The notes beneath the pieces are model-generated. The model ran no database searches. It saw only the letters and a list, made by a program, of their open reading frames with translations, and was not told the origin of the DNA. This document shows positions 33,641-45,345 of a DNA stretch of 64,000 bases, one piece after another. This stretch comes from Calendula officinalis (taxonomy: Eukaryota; Streptophyta; Magnoliopsida; Asterales; Asteraceae): NCBI GenBank assembly GCA_963853835.1, contig OY970821.1:48066646-48130645 (forward strand), given 5' to 3'. The position numbers and the translations under genes were made by a program. Every line of letters starts with the position of its first letter. The stretch's first letter is position 1.

Positions 33641-34594
33641 AACTAGCTGATTTAATCCCTAAAAGCGGAAGTGGGCTTAAACCCTAAAGGATTGGTATGT
33701 TGGAAATCTAGATTAGATTAACAAGAAAGAAACCTTTTACGAAGAACTCGAACACACACATTTCTTGTATGGTTCGTTCGACCATCAACCAAAGAACCCT
33801 AGGGTTCTTTGGTCGAACTCGTCCAAGAGGGGAAAAGGGAGAAAAGGGTTTCCCAAAACATACCTTGTTGTTTGCTTAAGATAGATCCACTGATGATGAA
33901 CAAATCGAGCGACCTTCTAGTTGATCTAAGCAATGAACTTGTTCTTCAATACTTGAAGAACACGAAGAACACAAACTTGTGTCTTGGGGTGTTCGGCCGA
34001 AAATCGAAGGGGAGAGGGAGGGGATTTTCGTGTGGAGTTGTAAGGTGGTTTAGGGTTACCCTAAGCCTCTTATTTATATACGAATAAGTTGCGCTTAGAA
34101 CCCTCTAGTTTAATTAATATTAGATCTTTAATTAAACTTCCTTTTATCACTTCCATCCCTTATAGTTTAACTAGTTTATTATTGTTGCACTTAACTATTA
34201 AATGTCTAGTATTAATACACTAATAATTCGATACCCATATACACGAATTATATACTTGTATTTATACTTTTAATAATTAATTATAGAATAACCTTTATAT
34301 AATTTACACAATAATATTATCCAATTACTTATATGATTTAATAGCTTTAAATCATATTATGGATAATCTATAATTAACACATTGTATATTTACTCAACTA
34401 GTAAATGTACAAGTACTTGTATTAATTAGTTTAGTTAAACTAATCTAGTAATAATTTAAACTTAACTTAATACTTAACTGATTCATAATGACTATTATGA
34501 ATCATTCCTCTTCGTAGTATCATTGCATATCTTGCTCGTATTACATGCACTCACCGGTGTGACCCTTAAGTGTTTCGTAGGCATGGATGTATCA
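33641..34594 (-). other. non-coding insertion with LTR-like features inside the copia
   Basis: Coding sequence of integrase (ending at 34595) and the RT linker (starting near 33560-33640) are separated by about 0.95 kb without copia coding. On the plus strand TGTTGGAAATC at 33699 looks like an LTR end. A minus-strand TATA box (TATATAAATA) lies near 34072-34081, followed by a GA-rich leader. A solo LTR of another copia family is likely, but I found no clean right end or target duplication. Confidence 0.45.
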
Positions 34595-36158
34595 TCATAG
34601 GTTGACTAAATGTGCACATAAATCCTCCACTTGGTGCTGGAATGAGATTAGAGGTAGAATTGGAGTTTTCTCATCTCCTATTAGCTTATCCTCGAAGAAC
34701 TCCACATCTCTGGATTCTACGATGACACATGATTCTTTATCCAACAATCGGTATGCCTTGCTATTCTTAGCATATCCAATTAATATACTTTTCATAGCTC
34801 GAGCTCCCAACTTGGATCGTTTAGGATCAGGCGTGCGATAATAAGCTAAACACCCCCACACTCTTAGATAATCTAAGTTAGGTTTTCTACCTTTCCATAA
34901 CTCATAGGGACTGGAAGGAATCACACGACTAGTGATTCTATTATGCACATAACATGCAGTCAACAATGCTTCTCCCCACAGATTATGTGGCAAACTCGAA
35001 TGATTCAACATACAATTGACCATCTCAACAAGGGTTCTATTCTTTCTTTCAGCCAAACCATTCTGTTGGGGAGTATAGGGTGAGGTTCTTTCATGCTTGA
35101 TACCATTCTCTTTCACATAATGTATCAAACTATTGATTAAAGTATTCTCCGCCTCTGTCCGAGTGAAGAATCTTTATATGTTTTTCATGTTGATTTTCAA
35201 TCTCGGCCTTAAATAGTTTAAATGCATTAAAAGCTTCGTCTTTTGTATGCAATAAGTAAACATATAAGTAGCGGCTCGAGTCATCACAAAAAGTTACACG
35301 AGTGAGTATTCCATTCAGTTCACAAATATCTGAATGTATTAGTTCTAATAATGTTGTATTTCTCTTAACGCTTGGAAAATGTTTCTTTATAAACTTTGTT
35401 TTTACACAAGTTTCACATTTGTCAAAATCTTTATTATTTAATTTTAACATGCCTTTAGTTTGCATTTTTTCAATATTTTTAATATTAGTGTGAGCTAAAC
35501 GTTTATGCCATAAAGAAATTGAACAAACAATATAATCAGAAAACATTATTTCATTAAGTTCAAAACCAACAACATTACTAGTGGTACCGTCACTATCACT
35601 TGCGGTACCATCACTTTCACTCTCAGAAAAATCAACATTCAAAACAGAATCACCATAATGGTGACTACTACCCACATCTCCCTCAAACAATTCAAGTCGA
35701 TACATACCACGCGTATTAACGGCTTGTCCCACATACACCCCATCTTTAGAAAACAAGATCCTACCACCCTCAATCACCAACTTGAAACCATTATCATCAA
35801 ACTTGGCCGCTGACACAAACCCTTTTGACACTCCCGACACATGCAACACATCACGAAGGGTGACAATACTTCCATTACGGAAAGTTAGTAACACCGTGCC
35901 AATACCATGAACACGCACCCTGTGACCATCAGCACATGCCACCAACATTCCTTCACGAACTGGGCCATAAGTTTAGAAGCTGCTACGATTCCCACAAACA
36001 TGAATCGTAGCTCCAGAATCTAGAAACCATCCACGAGCCGATATCGCACGAGTCAATGTGGAAATCATGTTTGATTCCCCAAGATCCACATTGGCAATCA
36101 CGTGAGTTAGATCCACAACAGCATTTGCGAATCCTCCAATGGGCCCTGATTTTCGCAT
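34595..36158 (-). pseudogene. copia protease and integrase
   Basis: The protease motif WFLDSGATIHVCG ends in a stop at about 35973. After it come the GAG-pre-integrase zinc region (H in SLWHKRLAHTN, C in CETCVKTK) and integrase with Asp in LIHSDIC and Asp in LHSDRGGEY. A frame change at about 35129 precedes the Glu in GLAERKNRTLVEM. The triad is complete over two frames. The C-terminal part ends at the insertion described at 33641-34594. Confidence 0.87.
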
Positions 36159-37054
36159 TGGACATTCTCGTGCATAATGCCCTGTTTCTCCACAAACATG
36201 GCACTTTCCTTTTTCTTGGATTGGTTGTTTTGTTGATGATTATTTGACCTCTTGAACTCCTTCTTTATTAGTCCCATGTTCTTGTTCATTTTGAACCCTT
36301 TCTTGCCTTTGTAACCAGAACCCGAACCCGAACCAGATGCATAACCATGACCCCCACCTGACACGTGGTGACCACTCATTCCGACTTTACCCTTTGTGTC
36401 CATGTTGCGAGTTTCCTCCTCAATACGGAGGTGTTTCAACAGAATATCCAAAGAGTAGTCCTCGGATTTGTGCATCATTCTTTTGGAAAAGTCTTTCTAA
36501 GAAGGTGGTAACTTGCAAATGATTGCTCCAACCTGAAAAAGCTCTGGAAGATTAATAGATAGAGAATTCAACTTATTCACTATCACCTGGAGTTCATGCA
36601 CTTGCTCCATAATCGGCTTATCATCCACCATTTGAAACTCGAAGTATTTAGACATAAGATACTTGTTGGTACCTTCTTCATGTGTCTTGTATTTGAGTTC
36701 AATAGCTTTCCACAACTCTATAGGATTTGTAATAGGAGCATACAAATCATATAGACGGTCGGATAACGAGTTGTTGATGTGTCCCAAGCATAAATGTTCA
36801 GACTCTCTACGCAGAGCCCTTTGCTTATCAAGTTCAGCAATTGCTTGCACATCAGGGGCACCTCCCTCAGTAGGGACTGGATTAGCAGGAATTGGAGGCA
36901 ATTCAGGATCCAACACAAAGCTTAGTTTAACCACAGCAAGCATAAACAAGACTTTGTCAGCCCAACGAGTGTAGTTCTGGCCATCAAAACGATCAAGCTT
37001 GATGAATTCTTGATTCATCAAACGGAAGTTGGTGGAGGAGATTTCAGTATCCAT
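36100..37054 (-). pseudogene. copia gag with zinc knuckle
   Basis: From ATG 37054 the frame gives 185 codons of copia gag (FDGQNYTRWADKVLFML near the start, then a helix-rich capsid part). An in-frame TAG at 36497-36499 follows; the same frame then continues through a Gly/Ser-rich stretch to 36107. The zinc knuckle CHVCGETGHYAREC (about 36160-36205) is in a neighbouring frame, so a one-base shift occurred before it. Role: particle formation and RNA packaging. Confidence 0.87.
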
Positions 37055-37124
37055 TCTTTTTGCTGAAATTTGGCTAAGAGATTAGTCACAGAATATAATA
37101 TAAATAAATATAAACCTTTAAGAA

Positions 37125-37844
37125 TGTTGAAATATATTCTGTAACAAAATCTAATTAACCAAAATAATTAAATGAAATGTACTAACCTGAAATTGACGAA
37201 GAGATTCCTGTCCTTAAAGGTTTATACGTGCTTTATTCGCTGCAAGCCTCAAAACGTATACACCCAGGATTTGATGCAGTACAACAACGGTATGTTCCAC
37301 ATCAAGAAATACCGTGTAACACAAAGTGATTACTCGGGAATTGGAAGAACTAGAGAAAAAAACGCAGCAGCAAGGGAGAAAGCGGGAGAGAGCTTTTCTG
37401 TGTTTTTGGTGTGTTTCTAACTCTGCCATATGTGTCCCTTTTATAGGGATTCGAGAGGCTTGAGAAGAAAAAACCGACCAGACAATTAAGTCGCTCTTAA
37501 TCACCATTATTCTGTGATAATAAACGCCCCCACCATAAAGTCGATGGTCAAAAAACGGAAGAGGTATTAACAGCCTCTTAACACCCGACCGTTACGTTTG
37601 ACTATCACAGTACTTGGTCAAAAAGAAAGCTCCTCAGCTCCCAGCGAAGTGCGCCTAAATCGCGCCATCGGTCTCGGCTCGGCGCGCGTATGGGTCTAGC
37701 CTTTAATCCTCCACTAAAGCCTTTGAAATCTTAAAGAGTTAAAAGCCTTCTAAACCCATTGAAAATTCTTCCTCCCACCAATATAGAAACTTACCAACTT
37801 GCAAGTAATTAATTAATATCAATTATTAATTAATATTTCCAACA
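37125..37844 (-). repeat. 5' LTR of the minus-strand copia
   Basis: A 720-bp repeat with TGTTGAAATA and TTTCCAACA ends, matching 30594-31345. The bases just inside the element (minus strand TTCTTAAAGG) do not look like an initiator-Met PBS, unlike the elements at 1-2 kb. Confidence 0.9.
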
Positions 37845-37849
37845 AATCC

Positions 37850-39435
37850 TACTATCAAGCAACATGGTGGAACTTATCGGGAAAGAGGATGTACCAGTTA
37901 ATGGCATGCATGTTACAATATAGCAAGTTGTTACTGATTGTTATTCTTATTTTTTGGGACAAAAAACAAAAATATATTGTATAATCACCAAAAAACAACT
38001 TACAATTGAAGAAGAGCTATATACGAAATATAAGAACAAGCGACATGAATGACTATTAGGCTTGAAGCGTTGAACCAAAACCACCGCAACGTTGACATAA
38101 AAACTAACACTTGAGATCAAACTGAAGAACCGAATTATGTTGATGACATTATCTTGTTCCGTGTGATATAAAATATCGTAAAGATATAAAATTTTAATAG
38201 CGACGGGTTCATATAATTGTGACACGTAAATAAGGAAATGTTGTAATTTTATACTGTAACAAACAATCAAACAATGTATATGTCCCCAAACAAGGTGGTA
38301 TAATAGATATGTGTTTAATATTTAGTTTTGGATTCTCCAATATAGACAATTGTGTGTGATAATATTGTTGGGCACAATGTTAAAGCGGCTTGGAGCAGGC
38401 AAATTTTGGGTCTCCACGTGTATTAACTTTAGTTTTGGGAAATATCTAATTTTGAACCTTAACTTTAGTTTTGGGAAATATCTAATTTTGAACCTTATCT
38501 CATATTTTTCCTTTTTATGCCTTAAATGACACACACGTCTCTAATTGGAAACTCTATTTAGTTTTTTGAGATCTTTATCGCAGCTATTGCTAGGTAGTTA
38601 GAAGTTTGGTTATGTTCTTTATCTTTATGACTGACTTACCAATTAAATCCTATCATGTAGACTTAAAAAAGATACAACAAATTAGACACATTAATTCTAC
38701 GAATACTGCGATAATCTAACTAAAATCACTTTGATTTAAGAATACTGATCAAAAGCCGCTCAACTCAAGAAAATAATTTTGGGAGAGATAAATCAAATTT
38801 CTTAAAAAACTTCAACTAATTATTTAATGAAGTATGAACTAAAACTCAGTTTAAATAAACTCAGGCCAAAATTTCAAACAACAGGCCATAAACTAGGCTT
38901 AAAATAAAGTCCAACATAATAAAAACAAAACATAAATGTCCAAGTGGGTCGAAAAGTTCGGTAAACCGCCTATGACGGTTTATCACGACGTAGTCCTCGT
39001 CGCAATATTCGATTTGGTTACTCATAGGCCTGAAACGGATACCTGATACAAAAATTATGTATTTTTCAATAGCGCCTCTTTATTAAAACGATCATGAGTT
39101 TCAAGAAGTAAAATGATCCGTTCGTCTAAAATTATGCATGTGTCACTATCTGATCCACTTTATCAACCTAGTAAAAGTAAACCCGGGTAAACCACAAGCT
39201 CTCCGAAAAGACTTTATCAACATGGTAAAAGTAAACCCGGGTAAACCACAAGCTCTCCGAAAAGACTTACCGTTAGGCCACTCCTTGTTGGTTATACTCG
39301 TATGGACTATTGTCATGCGGCATTTAACTTACTCGGGCAAAAATAAAAATTAAAAGCTCTTACTTCCAAACAAAATATTATGTCATTCTACAACATATAT
39401 ATAAAAATAGAATATCCAGCTTCCAACTCTATATA
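37850..39435. other. intergenic, with two short tandem duplications
   Basis: No gene is recognised. A 36-bp unit (starting AACTTTAGTTTTGGG) is duplicated exactly at 38425-38460 and 38461-38496. A 54-bp unit (starting TTTATCAAC, containing AAACCCGGGTAAACC) is duplicated at 39159-39212 and 39213-39266 with one or two differences. Open frames here are short and unlike known proteins. Confidence 0.7.
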
Positions 39436-39747
39436 CTTCCTCCGATTTAAAATAAGTGATACACTTTCCTTTTTGGTGTGTATTAAAATAAGTGATATAT
39501 TTTGAAAAATTACTTTATTTGGCAAAAATAGTAATACTCACACTCACTAACTATCTACTTTAACAAAGTGAAAAGACCCCTTTACCCTTACTTTTACTTT
39601 TAAACATCATTAACTCCACTTTATTCAAAAAATATGGAACTCATTTCCCACTAACCATCTAATTCATCTAATTTAACCATCATTATAAATTTTTGTCTTA
39701 AAATCCGTGAAATTCAAAATATATCATTTATTTTGAATCGGATGAAG
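39436..39747. mobile_element. Stowaway MITE, 312 bp
   Basis: The ends CTTCCTCCGATTTAAAATAA and the inverted TTATTTTGAATCGGATGAAG are flanked by TA (39434-39435 and 39748-39749). The interior shares the phrase TTTGGCAAAAATAGT with the copy at 54962-55506. Confidence 0.85.
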
Positions 39748-39749
39748 TA

Positions 39750-40928
39750 TAAACTTCAACCTCCAACCACTATCAACTCAACTTCTAACTAATTTTTCTA
39801 ACATACCGTTAAATTTTTTATTTTGTTTTTACTTGGTATATCTTTTATTGGTGTATAGAATGTGTTGGAGTACATTGATAATTTTAAAATTTTAAAATTT
39901 ATGAAATTAAAAAGTAACACTAAATGCATCATAAGTTATGCATTGTATATTATGAATTTGTAGACTTGTTGATAGATATATCAATTTGAATAAGAAAAAA
40001 GAAAAGGGGGCCTGGTGGGGCCCCAAACCATTATAAGTAAAATGCTTCACCACTTTAGAAATGCAATTTTTACTTTGGCCACTACTTTTTATGAATTTTA
40101 CATTTTTAAAAGAATCTGACACGTTTTCTTCTCTTTACCCCTTTAAAAAGTGAAATGTCTTTGATAGTAGATTAGTAGTTATACTTATGCCTTCAAATTT
40201 TTCCCATCCTACAATACTTTGATCAGAAACAAAATTAAATAAGTAATTGAGTTTGCATAATCTTATTACACATTTATATTAATTTAGTTTAATAATAAAA
40301 TTACACACAAGATCTGAAACAATTGGTAACTAAGTTTGTTCTTAATCGTCTTCAAAGCATGTTTGCCTCAATCTCTTTTTATTCTGTTCAAGTTTCTAAT
40401 TTGAAACAATATTTACGCTTGCAATAATATTAATGTCAGTATACTATTGCCAATATTCACACACACAGAGACGGTGGTTGTTGCAAAAGAGATGGTAGAA
40501 ACTCTTCAAAATAAATAATCGGTAAATTAATATACTCTCTACAACAATAAATTTATCCGGTCTCAATTTAGTCAATGTAAAAAATTATCGATAAAATAAT
40601 AAGACAATAATTTTTTAAATCTCTTTATAATTTTTTGCCCCAATAAAAAAATCATAAATTAATAATTATTAAAATAGTTGTATGTTTTCCTTTAAAGTAA
40701 ATCTACTTGTAGTTCATCTCTAACTTTTCTTGTTACATCCAACGTAATTATAAGAGGCACACACTAATTTGCTTTTTGTATGACATGTACAGTATAATTA
40801 CTTAAAAACTTTTTAAATTAATAATTACTTGTATTAATTTATCGATAAATTAATAACTTTGTAAATTAATAAATTCTTCAATCTTGATATTGTTTTTTAT
40901 TGTATGACAAAAGAGAGGGTGACTAGTT
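39750..40928. other. AT-rich intergenic DNA
   Basis: No coding sequence is seen. A GC-rich patch GGGGGCCTGGTGGGGCCCC near 40006-40024 stands out against the AT-rich surroundings. The rest is simple AT-rich sequence. Confidence 0.6.
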
Positions 40929-40940
40929 AATTATTAAAGT

Positions 40941-41170
40941 GTGGCAAATGATGTTTAGCTCAGCTGGATTGATTCTTGAGTTTTACTCACATATGAGTCG
41001 TGAGATCTGAAGTTCGAATCCTGTAAACACCTTTTGTGGTGCCAAATAGGGGGATTTTTCCCTGAAGATCTCAATGGAGGTTGTGTTTACCCTGTAAAGG
41101 AGCTCGAACCTAGGGTGCTCGCTGAAATATTGCGGGTAGGCTTCCGTTGTTTCATCTGCCGTTTCCAAAA
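40941..41170 (+). mobile_element. tRNA-derived SINE, copy 1
   Basis: The head has an RNA polymerase III A box (TAGCTCAGCTGG) and B box (AGTTCGAATCC), and the body runs to a CCGTTTCCAAAAAA tail. It aligns over its whole length with 51486-51714. A 12-bp flanking duplication AATTATT(A/G)AAGT lies at 40929-40940 and 41171-41182. It is not a functional tRNA gene, because the CCA-side acceptor stem and anticodon arm are not tRNA-like and the unit is about 230 bp. Confidence 0.85.
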
Positions 41171-41182
41171 AATTATTGAAGT

Positions 41183-42852
41183 TTTTAAAGTGTATAAACT
41201 TCGGGCTAAGAGGCGGTTTAAAAGGGTCTCGATGGTCTGAATCAAGACAGATAATATTTATTCCTATAATTTCTTCCTACCAATAGTCGCTTCTAAACTT
41301 AACATGTGTAATCTTCTAAAATTTTTTCTCTTTCTATTATCCTTTAAATTTGACACTTGTCATAATCAAATTAATAAACACATAAATAAAAACAAATTAT
41401 AGGAAACTAGTAATCAATACATTCCTCTTAAATCAATTATGCTAAGGCCTCTCCCAACAGTTGGCCGTCAGTAAACCAATCAGTAGCGTCACGTCAACAC
41501 ATCCTTACTGACACGCTACTGATATGGTCGTGCCAACTCTACTAATCACTAACTCATTCTTTCCACATCATCATTTTTAATTAAATTAAATAATTATAAA
41601 ATTAATTAATTAATTTAAAAATACATTATTTAAATAAAAAAATGATGTTAAATTAAAAAAAAATACATTTAAAAATATTTTAATTTAAACTTATTTTTTT
41701 CTGAAAACAAATATTATATTTTTATTCCTAAAACAAATATATAATTTATTTTAAAATTGAAAAAAAAATTTAAAAAAAACAGAGAAAAAAAGCAATTTTT
41801 TATTAAAAAAATGAAAAATATACAAGCTTTTAAGTTTGATGTACAACCCCAACCCCCTCCCCTACCCATCTTCCTCTTCCCCTCCCCCCTCTCTCTCTCT
41901 CTCTTCCCCTCTCTCTTCGGGCCCCCGACGTAGCTCCGGCGACGTCACCCACGACTGGCCGTGCCAACGGCGTCATGTGGCGACGGCAAAAAAAAAAACC
42001 CCGATATGAGCTACCGACGGCTTGTTGGCACCGGTCTAAAAGTAAAATATCAAATTATCAAACAAAAAAAGACGCAAGATAGGACATCACCAGACTGAAA
42101 ATAATGATGGAAGTTGGGAATACGACAAAACAAAGTGTGGTACCAAAAATAGAAATGTTGTCAAAAAGTTGACATGCAAATTGGCAAGTTGGGCTAGGAT
42201 CATGCATGTATGCAACTTGCAGATGCAGCTAGTCTCCACTACGGACATTTTTGGACATATACACATCAAGTCAGTAATAGATTTATTCTATACGTGAAAT
42301 TATTTAACTGGCAAGAAACTGAAGATTTTGGCATCAAGCTATTTAATATTGCTAGAACTTTATGTGACAAGTTGAATAGCTACCCGCCACAGAATCACTA
42401 CAGCATCAAGCCGCCAAAGGGTCATGTGAATGGACCGAAAAGTTAATTTAAGTTGTGAAACAAAGATATATAAATGAACAATTTTCAACTTCATCCAGTA
42501 ATAAAAAAAAAGGTTTTTCTTGTATGTTTTTGATCAGTTTGGTAAGACGAAACAAAAACAATAAGTTGCATATTCATCTCAATTCCTAGCAACATATAAC
42601 CGGAATGTGAAGAAACAAATTTAGTTCATGTTTCTTCATCTAATTGAACGAACCTAAAACCTTGTTATTTTCATTCATCTAATAAATTAACAAAATTCCT
42701 ACCAAATGTTCATTAAGCATTCGGTTCATTGAAAAACCTACCATTAAGGTTTCAACGATTATTTACAAATCCAAGGTTTATAGCCATTAGTGGTTATGGT
42801 GAATTGTATAAGATGTTGTCCATGATCTATACGTCATGAATTCGAATCCATA
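41183..42852. other. intergenic, AT-rich with a CT-rich/GC-rich island
   Basis: Positions 41580-41830 are almost pure A/T. Positions 41850-41930 are CT-rich ((CT)n at about 41888-41904), followed by a GC-rich patch with CGACG words to 42030. Positions 42785-42850 contain a B-box-like GAATTCGAATCC just before the CACTA insertion and may be part of an old SINE. No gene could be supported. Confidence 0.5.
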
Positions 42853-43500
42853 CACTACAAGAAAACACCCTATCCCGACGACACCTATCCCGACAACAGA
42901 TGTCGTCGCTAAAACTCGGGCTATCCCGACAACAAGTTGTCGGCACAGGTTAAAAAAAAGTTGACCAAATCTGGCATTTGACTTTACCTATACCGACGAC
43001 ATTTAGTCCCTATAGAGTGAAAAAAATAGTAAATTTTGTCAGGATTTATACCGACGACATTTAGTCGGTAACTATAAAAAATAATTTAATTTTGATTTTT
43101 TTTAAATTAAGGTTAGCAGAATTTAATTTTGTTTTTTTTAATTCTAGCCTGTAGCGACGACATGTCGTCATTATACATAAAATATAAATAATTTTTAATT
43201 TTCTATTAATCAAGTTGCCGGAGAGCAAAACGATGTCGTTCTGTTTTAGCCTATCGCGACGACATGTCGTCACTATACATAAAATATAAATAATTTTTAA
43301 TTTTCTATTAATCAAGTTGCCGGAGAGCAAAACGATATCGTTCTGTTTTAGCCTATCGCGACGACATGTCGTCACTATAGGGTAAATATAATTATTTTTT
43401 GATTTTCTTTTAATCAAGTTGCCGGATGAAAAAGATTTCGTTTGGTTAAATCCTATGGCGACAACATGTCGTCCCTATAGGTCAAATAAAAATATATTTT
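42853..43500. repeat. left subterminal repeats of the CACTA element
   Basis: Many copies of CCGACGACA-type words and their inverse TGTCGTCG, often as near-palindromes about 15-20 bp long. Between them are repeats of an ACGATGTCGTT-like palindrome (about 43225-43445). Further units continue at 44520-44900. In CACTA elements such motifs are transposase or TNPA binding sites. Confidence 0.8.
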
Positions 43501-43622
43501 TTACTTTCTTTTAGTTGAGTTGCTAGGAGTAATAACAATATCGTTTTATTTTGTCCACCATAATTGAAATATTAATTTTTAATTTTACGATGTATGTATT
43601 TATAACTGTATGTATCTATGTA

Positions 43623-43758
<136 letters not shown>

Positions 43759-43919
43759 GGGATATAAATGATCTATTACTGATGCTTCAGTTGGTACTAA
43801 AAAAGACTTAATATTGTTACACAAGTTAGTACTGATGGGGCATAATTACAAGAGTGTTAATCTGCTGTAACTTTTCTTTGTTAATAGATCTGTGATTTAA
43901 TAACTTATTGAGTTATTCG

Positions 43920-44480
43920 ATCCTGACAGTGTGTAAGTATCCATGTTTGAATGTATCTATGTATGAATTTATTTATGTATGTATCTGGGTTTGTATTAAT
44001 GTATGTATATACGTATCAGTGTATGTATAAGTGTTAATCTGTATTAATTTTTACAATGTATTATATATTACTTTATGTATCGATGTATGTATTTATGTAT
44101 CCTTGTTTGTATTAGTTGTATGTATCAATGTATGTATCAGTGTATGTATGTTTCAATATTTGTATCTATGTATCCATATACGTATGCATATATGCATGTA
44201 TATGTATGTATCCCTGTTTCAATATACGTATGTATGCATATATATGTATCCACAAATGCATGTATGTATTCTTGTATGTATCAACATATGCATGTATGTA
44301 TTCTTGTATGTATCCACATATGTATCAAGTATATGTATGTATCCACCAAGTATTTGTATGTATCCATCAAGTATTTGTATGTATCAAGTATATGTATGTA
44401 TCCACCAAGTATTTGTATGTATCATAAATCCAGTATACGTATGTATGTAGATATTTATCACTGTATACGTACGTATATTT
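43920..44480. repeat. degenerate GTAT-rich repeat
   Basis: The words TGTATGTATC, TATGTATCCA and CAAGTATTTGTATG recur over 560 bp, locally as imperfect tandem units (about 44330-44425). Frames rich in Cys, Met, Tyr and Val on the plus strand arise from this repeat and are not genes. Confidence 0.8.
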
Positions 44481-44486
44481 GTATGT

Positions 44487-44526
44487 AAACCCTAAACCCT
44501 AGACCCTAACCCCTAAAACCTAAATG
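44487..44526. repeat. telomere-like CCCTAAA tract
   Basis: AAACCCTAAACCCTAGACCC is followed by further degenerate units within 40 bp. It is too short and impure for an old telomere and looks like a chance or microsatellite-type expansion inside the CACTA element. Confidence 0.7.
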
Positions 44527-45345
44527 CTATAGCGACAACACGTCGTCGGGAAAACCTATACCGACAAAAAGTAGTCGGCATAGAGTTCAGCGGGAAATTG
44601 AAATATTTTGCGGGAAGTTTAAAATTTTCGCGAAAAATGAAAAAAATCTGTACCGACGAATTGTTGTCGGCATAGGGTTTTTAATATAATAATTCATTTT
44701 TATTATTTATTGATATTAATTATTAATATCTAAGTCCTGTGAAAACAAGACGACGTCGTTTTGGACCTATGCCGACGATTTGTTGTCGGTATTGCCTTTT
44801 TTATTTATTATTTATTTAATTATATTATTTATCTGGAAATAAACAAAACGGTGTCGTTTTTTGTATAGCTGTCCCGACAACTTATTGTCTCCATAGGTCT
44901 TTAACTGGACTGAAATTGCAGTCGACGCACAGACTCATCACTTTACCACTTTACGATTTTCTCTCGATTTCTATTGCGATTTTGGGCGATTTCCGGCTAA
45001 AAGCACTCCTCTCTCGGTATCTTAACTCCGGCGACCACGACTCCTTCCGGCTAACCATCTTAGGCAAAAAAGGTAAGCTTTTTCTCTTTTTTTTTAGGTT
45101 TTTGTTGATTCCGGCAGTGTATGGTGGCTGTCGGTAGTTGATTTGGTGGCTGTCGGTGGTTGACCTTCGCGGGATATGGTTGATTTTGGGAATGGATGGT
45201 TGATTTTGGCGGTGGTGGTTGGTGGCTGCTGGTGGTCGTTGGTGGCTGCCCGGTGGTGGGTGGTGGCTGCCGGTGGTGGGTGATGTCTACCGGTGGTGTT
45301 TATAGCTTGATATGGTATTTCTAACTTGTTATATTTGTTTAGCAG

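Larger units (their letters stand above)
30594..37844 (-). mobile_element. complete copia retrotransposon, minus strand
   Basis: Two LTRs (30594-31345 and 37125-37844) start TGTTGAAATA and end TTTCCAACA, and both flanks carry the 5-bp duplication AATCC (30589-30593 and 37845-37849). The gag-protease-integrase-RT-RNase H order on the minus strand makes 37125-37844 the 5' LTR. The coding region has several stops and frame changes and a roughly 0.95-kb non-coding insertion between integrase and RT, so the copy is inactive. Confidence 0.92.

Noticed and set aside
40941..41020. A tRNA gene
   Set aside because: A and B boxes are present but the cloverleaf does not close. The sequence belongs to a 230-bp unit with flanking duplications and a second copy, which makes it a SINE.
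44487..44526. Relic telomere or chromosome fusion point
   Set aside because: Only a few degenerate units inside a bounded CACTA element; a fusion point would show a longer, oriented array.
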